A stretch of DNA of 5,160 nucleotides, taken from Flavobacteriales bacterium. GTDB lineage: Bacteria > Bacteroidota > Bacteroidia > Flavobacteriales_E > Vicingaceae. Made by a program: the position numbers and the translations under genes. The notes beneath the pieces were generated by a model that was not told the DNA's origin, ran no database searches, and saw only the letters and a program-made list of their open reading frames with translations. The stretch is taken from contig JAJCYN010000155.1 of assembly GCA_029262915.1 (NCBI GenBank), positions 1 through 5,160 on the forward strand, read 5' to 3'. Below are positions 1 through 5,160 of the stretch, piece after piece. How positions within the stretch are numbered: the stretch's first letter is position 1; each line of letters begins with the position of its first letter.

Positions 1-4
1 ATTT

Positions 5-12
5 TATATTTG
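5..12 (+). promoter_or_regulatory. Bacteroidota-type -7 promoter element of the tRNA-Arg gene
   Basis: The octamer TATATTTG matches the Bacteroidota housekeeping sigma factor -7 consensus TAnnTTTG at every fixed position. It ends 12 bases before the first base of the tRNA, so transcription would begin about 5-8 bases ahead of the mature 5' end, leaving a very short leader for RNase P to remove. The partner -33 TTG would lie left of the window and cannot be seen. The site could instead be spacer between tandem tRNA genes, but the exact match and its distance favour a promoter. Confidence 0.55.
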
Positions 13-24
13 CACTCTTATTTT

Positions 25-98
25 GGCCCTGTAGCATAACTGGATACTGCACCTCGTTACGGCCGAGGAGATTTGGGGTTCGAATCCCTACAGGGTCA
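25..98 (+). tRNA. tRNA-Arg (anticodon ACG)
   Basis: This 74-base gene folds into a complete cloverleaf. The acceptor stem pairs 25-31 with 91-97 (7 bp, one G-U), with discriminator A98. The D arm pairs 34-36 with 48-50 and carries GG at 42-43. The anticodon stem pairs 52-56 with 64-68 around loop TTACGGC (57-63), placing the anticodon ACG at 59-61. The variable loop is 69-73. The T stem pairs 74-78 with 86-90 around the loop TTCGAAT. ACG anticodons are normally deaminated to ICG by TadA and then read CGU, CGC and CGA. The base after the anticodon is G62, a usual target of TrmD methylation. The 3' end is followed by CAA rather than CCA, so CCA must be added by the nucleotidyltransferase. Confidence 0.97.
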
Positions 99-103
99 CA
101 AAA

Positions 104-130
104 AAACCCAAGAGATATCCTCTTGGGTTT
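104..130. terminator. Bidirectional intrinsic terminator between tRNA-Arg and trxA
   Basis: A perfect 11-bp stem (104-114 paired with 120-130) closes a 5-base loop at 115-119; the core CCCAAGAG/CTCTTGGG is the GC-richest part. Read on the minus strand, the hairpin is followed at once by a run of T (the A run at 98-106), which makes a strong terminator 34 bases beyond the trxA stop. Read on the + strand, it sits 5 bases after the tRNA and is followed by a weaker T-rich stretch (TTTATAAATTAATTTTA). It therefore probably serves both convergent transcripts. Confidence 0.88.
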
Positions 131-164
131 ATAAATTAATTTTATTTAAATTACTTACTCTTTA

Positions 165-482
165 TTAAAGCATTGCATCTAATTTTTCTGCTAAAGCAGC
201 TCTTCCTACTGCTCCAACCTGTTTATCAACCACTTCACCATCTTTAATAAACAAAATAGTGGGTATGTTTCTAATACCATATTTTTGGGCAATCTCAGGA
301 TTGTTATCTACATCAACTTTACCAACTACAGCTTTACCTTCATAATCATTAGCGATTTCTTCAACAACTGGCCCAACCATTCTGCATGGTCCACACCAAA
401 CTGCCCAAAAATCTACCAATGCTGGCTTATCTGAGTTTAATACATTTTCTTCAAAATTTGCGTCTGTTAATTCTAATGCCAT
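165..482 (-). CDS. trxA: Thioredoxin
   Basis: This encodes a 105-residue cytoplasmic thioredoxin, a general disulfide reductase that takes electrons from NADPH through thioredoxin reductase and passes them to targets such as ribonucleotide reductase, peroxiredoxins and methionine sulfoxide reductase. The active-site motif WCGPC is at residues 29-33 (redox cysteines 30 and 33). The buried aspartate is D24 (in VDFWA), and the cis-proline loop is at P74 (in RNIPT). The length is that of classical one-domain thioredoxins, and there is no signal peptide or membrane segment, which argues against a periplasmic TlpA/ResA-type protein. The ATG at 480-482 gives the usual N-terminus; no Shine-Dalgarno precedes it, as is normal in Bacteroidota. 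The gene lies 135 bp downstream of dnaE in the same direction and ends ahead of a strong terminator hairpin. A TAATTTTA (508-515, minus strand), one base off the -7 consensus, could give it its own start, but no TTG lies at the right distance. Confidence 0.96.
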   Translation of the reverse strand: MALELTDANFEENVLNSDKPALVDFWAVWCGPCRMVGPVVEEIANDYEGKAVVGKVDVDNNPEIAQKYGIRNIPTILFIKDGEVVDKQVGAVGRAALAEKLDAML

Positions 483-617
483 AGCTATCTAGTTTTTAAT
501 TATTTTCTAAAATTAATTTTTTTAATTTGTTTACTTGCCTTCATAACGTCAATTTTTGCACCATTGTTTGTTAAAAGACAAATTGTCATTTCACAACACG
601 TTATAGAAAACATCATT
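483..617. other. dnaE-trxA intergenic spacer
   Basis: This spacer has no GC-rich hairpin with a T run, so nothing visible would stop transcription passing from dnaE into trxA. It contains an AT-only palindrome (AAAATTAATTTT, 509-520), a short inverted repeat (GACAA-A-TTGTC, 577-587), and an open frame of 38 codons on the minus strand (500-616). That frame begins one base after the dnaE stop codon. No family is recognisable in it and no ribosome binding site precedes it at a usable distance, so it is not called as a gene. Confidence 0.5.
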
Positions 618-3600
618 TTAGGTTAACTTATAAGTTATTTCCTCCATTTGATTCATTTGTTGTAAAAAATCATCATTTAAATCTACTCTTTTACTTCTAG
701 AACTTAGTTTAATAATACCCTCTTCTTTATCTTTTACTTGTATTGAAAATTCACATTTACCTTGATGTATCTCTAATATTGCTTTAATGTTATTGATTAA
801 TTCTTCTGTAACCTTTTCATTTTCAACGTTAATGGTAATGCCTTTTACTTTCGATTCTCTTAATTCAGATAGTAATTCTATTGAGGAAATTTTAAATTCC
901 AACTCGTTTTCGTCTTTACTCCACTTGCGTGGCATTGCTTTTCCTTTTATAAATAAGTATTGACCATGAACAAAGTAAGGTTTGAGCTTAATATAATCTT
1001 CACCAAAAACAAAAAAATCATAAGAAGCGTAATAATCTTCAACAGACAACACCCCGAAAGGTTTTCCTTTTTTTGTCATTCTATCTTGTACACCAGAACA
1101 TATAGTAGCAATAGCTAATTCATGTCCTTTAATTTTTTGTAAATCTGCTAAGTGACCAAGGTTACCTTTTGCAAAATTGCTTATTTCTAATTTAAAATCA
1201 TCCAACGGATGACCTGAAATAAAAATACCAACTACTTCTTTTTCTTGATTTAGTTTCTCCAATGTACTCCATTCTTCACAAGGAGGAATAACTGGCTCCG
1301 CAATTTCTTCTCCTTCCACATTGTCAAACATAGAAACCTGAGCAGAATTCAAATTCTCCTGATATTTATTACCATATTTTATTGCTTTTTCCAAGAAAGT
1401 TAAACCATCTAAATCTGCAAAATATTGTGCTCGATGGACATTATCAAAAGAATCGAATCCACCTCCCAATGCTAAGCTTTCTAATGTTTTTTTATTAGCA
1501 GCACGTAAATCAATTCGTTTAGTTACATCAAAAATAGATTTAAAAGGACCATTTTCGTTTCTTTCATCAACAATGGCATCAACAGCTTTAGCTCCAACAC
1601 CTTTCATAGCAGCTAATCCAAACCGGATTGCTCCTTTTTTATTTACAGTAAACTTACTTACCGACTCATTTACATCTGGTCCTAATACTTCAATCCCCAT
1701 TCTTCTACATTCATCCATAAAGAAGGTTACCGATTTAATGTCATTCATATTGTTACTCAATACCGAAGCCATATACTCAGCAGGATAGTGAGCCTTTAAA
1801 AAAGCTGTTTGAAAAGCAATAAAAGCATAACATGTGGAGTGAGATTTATTAAAAGCATAAGCAGCAAATGCCTCCCAATCTTTCCATATTTTCTCTAATT
1901 TATCTTCTGGGTGACCTTTTTCTTTTGCTTGCTCAATAAATTTAGGTTTCATTTTATCGAGCACCGTAATTTGTTTTTTACCCATTGCTTTACGCAATAC
2001 ATCAGCTTCACCTTTAGTGAAATCTGCTAATTTCTGAGATAAAAGCATTACTTGCTCTTGATAAACCGTAATGCCATAAGTTTCCTTAAGGTATTCTTCC
2101 ATATCGGGTAAATCATAAACTACTTCTTCATCTCCATGCTTTCTATTAATAAAAGAAGGAATGTATTCCATCGGACCAGGTCGGTAAAGTGCATTCATTG
2201 CAATTAAGTCTGCAAAAACAGTAGGCTTAAGGTGCTGCATATGTTTTTGCATTCCTGCTGATTCATATTGAAATATTCCTGTTGTTTCTCCTCGCTGAAA
2301 AAGCTCGTAAGTTTTTTCATCTTCTAAATCAAAATTCTCTGGGTCTAGCTCTATCCCATGTTTATCTTTTACAATTTCAATAGCATCTTTTATTAGCGTC
2401 AGTGTTTTTAATCCTAAGAAATCCATTTTTAACAATCCTGCATCTTCAGCAACTGAATTATCGAACTGCGTACAAGTCATATCAGAATCTTTGGCTAAAG
2501 CAACTGGTACATAATTAGTAATATCATCTGGAGTGATAATTACACCACAAGCGTGAATTCCCACATTTCTCATTGAGCCTTCAACCAATAATGCTTGATT
2601 TACTGTTTTACCCTCTAAAGAATCTTTTTTAGCAATGTCTTTTAATTGTTTAGCCCTTTCAAAATCTTCAGGACGGCCTAATTTTACTCTAAGGTCGTCT
2701 TCGCTCATTCCAAAAATTTTATTAAGCTTGATATCCGGAATTAAACCTGCCAACCTTCCTGCTTCGTCTAATGGCAATTCTAGTACTCTTGCCGTATCTC
2801 TGATAGATGATTTTGCAGCCATTGTACCATAAGTAATAATTTGTGCCACTTGACTGGAGCCATATTTTTCAATCACATAATCCATAACCTTTCCTCTTCC
2901 TTCATCATCAAAATCGATATCTATATCTGGCATTGATATTCTATCAGGATTTAGGAAACGCTCAAAAAGTAAGTCATACTTTATAGGGTCAATATTGGTT
3001 ATCCAAGTACAATAAGCAACAACAGAACCTGCTGCAGAACCTCTTCCTGGTCCAACGGATACACCCATTTTTCGAGCTTCTCGAATAAAATCTTCAACAA
3101 TTAAAAAGTAACCTGGGTAACCAGTATTTTTAATTACACTCAATTCGAAATCGATACGTTCTTTTATGTCATCGGTAATTTCTCCATACCTTTTTTTTGC
3201 TCCTTCGAAGGTAATGTACTTCAGATAATTGTTTTCACCTATTTTTAAGCTATTATCTTCTTCATCTTGTGAATCTTTAAATTCCTCTGGAATGTCAAAA
3301 TTGGGAAGTAGTACATCTCGAGCTAATTCAAAAGTTTCAATCTTGTCTGCAATTTCTTGTGTATTGATAATAGCTTTTGGCAAATCGGCAAAAAGCTGCT
3401 TCATTTCATCACCAGACTTAATATAAAATTCTTCATTGGGAAATCCAAAACGAAATTCTCTACCTCTTGAACCAATATATTTTTTAGGTTGACTTACAGG
3501 TTTTGCATCTCTAATACACAACAAAATATCATGTGATTCTGCATCATCTTTATTAACGTAATAAGAATTATTACAAGCCACATACTTAACTTGATGTTGT

Positions 3601-4889
3601 TCTGCAAATTCTAATAATACTTTATTAATGTCATTTTCTTCATCTATTCCATGTCTGTTTAACTCAATATAGAAATCATCACCAAAGTGTTCCTTCCACC
3701 ATAATAAAGCTTCTTCAGCCTGTTTTTTTCCTTCAAATAATATTTTGTTCGGAATTTCTCCCCAAATACCTCCTGATAAAACAATTAAATCATCTTTATA
3801 TTGGAGTAAAATTTCTCTATCAATTCGAGGAACATAATAAAAACCATCAATATTGGCATAAGAAGCTAATTTGATTAAATTTTGATAACCGTTTTTGTTT
3901 TTTGCTAAAAGAACCGTTTGAAAACCATCATCTTTGTATGATTTGTCGTTTCTATCATGACAAAGAAAAAATTCACACCCAACAATTGGTTTAATATCAT
4001 TTTTTAAGGCATCTCTTACAAAATGGAAAGTTGCCATCATATTACCATGATCGGAAAGAGCAATAGCATCCATCCCTAATTCCTTGGCTTTATTTATCAG
4101 ACCTCCTACTTTTGTAGTGGATTGAAGAATTGAGAATTGAGAATGGTTGTGTAATTGTATGAAAGGAACATCCTTAAGTTCACTGCTAACTTCAGTAGTA
4201 ACTTTTATATTTTCTTGTAATGCTTCCTTTTCTTTTTGTTGATCAACAAAATTAGCTTCAGCTAATTGGGGAGCTTCATAAACTACCCCTTCAACATCAA
4301 TAACTTCTTGTGGATGAATTACCCTATTTTTGATTAATCCAAAAAAGCAGCGAGCAGTAGCATCTACGTCATAAGCAGCATCATGAGCATCTCCAAAATC
4401 TTTACCAAAAAGTTTAATGTGTAAATCGGTAAGCTTAGGATATTTAAATCGTCCACCTCGTCCGCCTGGAATAGCACAAAAATCGACAGAAGTTTTCATT
4501 GTATCAATATCAGCTTTTTCAGCTAAATCGTTCTCAATTCCTAAACGATAAAATTCTGCTCCAACAACATTAATATCAAACACAATATTATGACCAACAT
4601 TATATTTGGTATTTTCTAAATCTATTTTTAATTCTCCTAAAACAAATTTTAAATCGTATCCATCTCGTTCAGCTCGTTCAGTGGTAATTCCATGTATTTT
4701 AGAAACCCCTATAGGAATATCATAATCATCTGGTTTTACAATGTAATTTTTTGCTGTCAATAATTTTCCAGAATTATCATGTAATTGCCAAGCAATTTGA
4801 ACCATTCTTGGCCAATTATCAGAATCGGAAACAGGTGCCTTGTAATTTTTAGGAAGCCCAGTAGTTTCAGTATCAAATATTAAAAACAT
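618..4889 (-). CDS. dnaE: DNA polymerase III alpha subunit (DnaE) with fused N-terminal DEDDh exonuclease
   Basis: This is the 1423-residue replicative polymerase subunit, which extends DNA at the fork within the Pol III holoenzyme. Residues 1-190 form a DnaQ-like 3'-5' exonuclease with the full DEDDh set: D6 and E8 (FDTETTG), D105 (GHNIVFD), H169 and D174 (HDAAYD). A charged linker follows, then a PHP domain (about 243-470) that keeps H247, H249, D280, H281 and E306 but seems to lack other metal ligands. The polymerase core has GPGRGSAAGS (613-622), catalytic D655 and D657 (PDIDIDF) and D823 (KMDFLGLKTL), YRPGP (902-906), and FNKSH (1013-1017). Next come helix-hairpin-helix motifs (about 1088-1148), a beta-clamp motif QVSMF (1184-1188), and an OB fold (about 1255-1325). 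Length matches a standard DnaE plus the added exonuclease, with no intein. The exonuclease's first strand starts at residue 2, so the ATG at 4887-4889 is firm. PolC is excluded because there the exonuclease is inserted inside the PHP domain. Confidence 0.97.
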   Translation of the reverse strand: MFLIFDTETTGLPKNYKAPVSDSDNWPRMVQIAWQLHDNSGKLLTAKNYIVKPDDYDIPIGVSKIHGITTERAERDGYDLKFVLGELKIDLENTKYNVGHNIVFDINVVGAEFYRLGIENDLAEKADIDTMKTSVDFCAIPGGRGGRFKYPKLTDLHIKLFGKDFGDAHDAAYDVDATARCFFGLIKNRVIHPQEVIDVEGVVYEAPQLAEANFVDQQKEKEALQENIKVTTEVSSELKDVPFIQLHNHSQFSILQSTTKVGGLINKAKELGMDAIALSDHGNMMATFHFVRDALKNDIKPIVGCEFFLCHDRNDKSYKDDGFQTVLLAKNKNGYQNLIKLASYANIDGFYYVPRIDREILLQYKDDLIVLSGGIWGEIPNKILFEGKKQAEEALLWWKEHFGDDFYIELNRHGIDEENDINKVLLEFAEQHQVKYVACNNSYYVNKDDAESHDILLCIRDAKPVSQPKKYIGSRGREFRFGFPNEEFYIKSGDEMKQLFADLPKAIINTQEIADKIETFELARDVLLPNFDIPEEFKDSQDEEDNSLKIGENNYLKYITFEGAKKRYGEITDDIKERIDFELSVIKNTGYPGYFLIVEDFIREARKMGVSVGPGRGSAAGSVVAYCTWITNIDPIKYDLLFERFLNPDRISMPDIDIDFDDEGRGKVMDYVIEKYGSSQVAQIITYGTMAAKSSIRDTARVLELPLDEAGRLAGLIPDIKLNKIFGMSEDDLRVKLGRPEDFERAKQLKDIAKKDSLEGKTVNQALLVEGSMRNVGIHACGVIITPDDITNYVPVALAKDSDMTCTQFDNSVAEDAGLLKMDFLGLKTLTLIKDAIEIVKDKHGIELDPENFDLEDEKTYELFQRGETTGIFQYESAGMQKHMQHLKPTVFADLIAMNALYRPGPMEYIPSFINRKHGDEEVVYDLPDMEEYLKETYGITVYQEQVMLLSQKLADFTKGEADVLRKAMGKKQITVLDKMKPKFIEQAKEKGHPEDKLEKIWKDWEAFAAYAFNKSHSTCYAFIAFQTAFLKAHYPAEYMASVLSNNMNDIKSVTFFMDECRRMGIEVLGPDVNESVSKFTVNKKGAIRFGLAAMKGVGAKAVDAIVDERNENGPFKSIFDVTKRIDLRAANKKTLESLALGGGFDSFDNVHRAQYFADLDGLTFLEKAIKYGNKYQENLNSAQVSMFDNVEGEEIAEPVIPPCEEWSTLEKLNQEKEVVGIFISGHPLDDFKLEISNFAKGNLGHLADLQKIKGHELAIATICSGVQDRMTKKGKPFGVLSVEDYYASYDFFVFGEDYIKLKPYFVHGQYLFIKGKAMPRKWSKDENELEFKISSIELLSELRESKVKGITINVENEKVTEELINNIKAILEIHQGKCEFSIQVKDKEEGIIKLSSRSKRVDLNDDFLQQMNQMEEITYKLT

Positions 4890-4956
4890 TAAATGTTAAT
4901 GGTTAAATTATAGAATAATTAAGCAAGGTAAAATTAAACAGAAGAGCTTAGCATAT

Positions 4957-4984
4957 GAAAAATAAAATAATTTTTAACCAACAA
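4957..4984 (-). promoter_or_regulatory. Possible dnaE promoter
   Basis: On the minus strand, TATTTTTC (4957-4964) matches the Bacteroidota -7 consensus TAnnTTTG except for the last base. A TTG (4982-4984) lies 17 bases upstream of it, slightly short of the usual 19-21. Transcription would start near 4950, giving a leader of about 60 bases before the dnaE ATG. The region is so AT-rich that such matches arise easily; TAATTTTA nearer the gene is an equally good -7 match but lacks a TTG. Confidence 0.2.
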
Positions 4985-5018
4985 TTTTTTAACAATAAAG
5001 TTGACATAAAAGATGGTT

Positions 5019-5055
5019 TAAATGCTCATAATTGTATCTAAATGAGTATAATTGT
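5019..5055 (+). repeat. Tandem 17-bp near-repeat, 20-bp period, in the divergent intergenic region
   Basis: The two units are 5019-5035 and 5039-5055. Both read TAAATG, three variable bases, then ATAATTGT, so 14 of 17 positions agree. The start-to-start distance is 20 bp, close to two helical turns, so a protein bound to both would contact the same face of the helix. The second unit contains TATAATTG (5047-5054), one base off the TAnnTTTG -7 element, about 20 bases ahead of the + strand gene at 5076. The pair could therefore be an operator overlapping the promoter of that gene; chance duplication in AT-rich DNA is the alternative. Confidence 0.5.
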
Positions 5056-5075
5056 TAACTGTTAATTATTATTGA

Positions 5076-5160
5076 ATGAGTACCATAAAAAACCCATCTT
5101 TACTTCAATCATTTATTCCAATACTTGTACTTGTCGGTTTACTGATAGTAAATGTGTTGT
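5076..5160 (+). CDS. Integral membrane protein, 5' part only; possibly an NhaC-family Na+/H+ antiporter
   Basis: An ATG at 5076-5078 opens a frame that stays open for 28 codons and leaves the window at its right edge. The peptide has a short polar start (MSTIKNPSLLQS) followed by an almost unbroken hydrophobic stretch (residues 13-28, FIPILVLVGLLIVNVL), which reads as the first transmembrane helix. There is no signal peptidase site or lipobox in what is visible. The pattern of NPSLLQS, then IPI, then a helix ending near N-V resembles the N-terminus of NhaC-type Na+/H+ antiporters of flavobacteria as I remember them, but 28 residues cannot settle the family. Such proteins exchange cytoplasmic sodium for external protons. 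The gene diverges from dnaE. No Shine-Dalgarno is present, and the repeat pair at 5019-5055 lies just upstream. Confidence 0.6.
   Translation, partial: MSTIKNPSLLQSFIPILVLVGLLIVNVL

Noticed and set aside
640..650. GGAGG on the minus strand near the end of dnaE as a ribosome binding site for the small downstream frame.
   Set aside because: It lies about 24 bases from the ATG at 614-616, too far for initiation, and is explained by the codons for Met-Glu-Glu in dnaE.
1573..3426. Three short open frames on the + strand (about 1573-1788, 2635-2832 and 3229-3426).
   Set aside because: All lie antisense inside conserved dnaE coding sequence, have low-complexity Ser/Leu/Ile-rich translations, and show no recognisable domain.
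618..4889. The unusual length of DnaE (1423 residues) could mean an intein or a PolC-type polymerase.
   Set aside because: The polymerase motifs run without interruption and no splicing-type junctions are visible. The extra length is the N-terminal exonuclease and linker, and PolC would carry the exonuclease inside the PHP domain.
4969..4996. Two similar stretches (AATTTTTAACCAAC and AATTTTTTAACAAT) side by side.
   Set aside because: They are low-complexity AT sequence that aligns only with a one-base shift, so they are not convincing as a repeat.
4955..5041. A 28-codon open frame on the + strand in the divergent region.
   Set aside because: It is rich in Asn, Lys, Phe and Ile as expected of random AT-rich DNA, has no ribosome binding site or recognisable homology, and overlaps the likely promoter region.
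5001..5052. TTGACA (5001-5006) and TATAAT (5047-5052) as a sigma70 promoter.
   Set aside because: They are separated by 40 bases, far beyond the usual 16-18, and Bacteroidota use a different promoter consensus.

Overview
The window looks like chromosomal DNA from a member of the Bacteroidota, most likely a flavobacterium-like organism. It is AT-rich, its starts lack clear Shine-Dalgarno sequences, the tRNA does not encode its CCA end, and an exact match to the Bacteroidota -7 promoter element (TAnnTTTG) sits just ahead of the tRNA. The large DNA polymerase III alpha subunit, with a proofreading exonuclease fused to its N-terminus, also fits that group. These placements come from motif recognition, not from a database search.

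Layout. Bases 1-24 hold a promoter element, followed by a tRNA-Arg(ACG) gene on the + strand (25-98). A strong hairpin (104-130) lies between it and the convergent thioredoxin gene trxA (165-482, minus) and can end transcription from both sides. A 135-bp gap (483-617) contains only a doubtful 38-codon open frame. The minus-strand dnaE gene fills 618-4889. A 186-bp divergent intergenic region (4890-5075) carries a tandem 17-bp near-repeat with a 20-bp period. The first 28 codons of a + strand membrane protein gene, possibly an NhaC-type Na+/H+ antiporter, run off the right edge (5076-5160).

How the genes relate. dnaE and trxA face the same way with no evident terminator between them, so trxA may be partly transcribed by readthrough from dnaE. 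The tRNA and the membrane protein are separate + strand units. The window is mostly ordinary housekeeping DNA and I see no mobile element, CRISPR array, toxin-antitoxin pair or defence cassette. The most notable point is within DnaE: the fused DEDDh exonuclease keeps all five catalytic residues, while the PHP domain behind it appears to have lost several metal ligands. This suggests that proofreading sits in the fused domain and the PHP domain is only structural.
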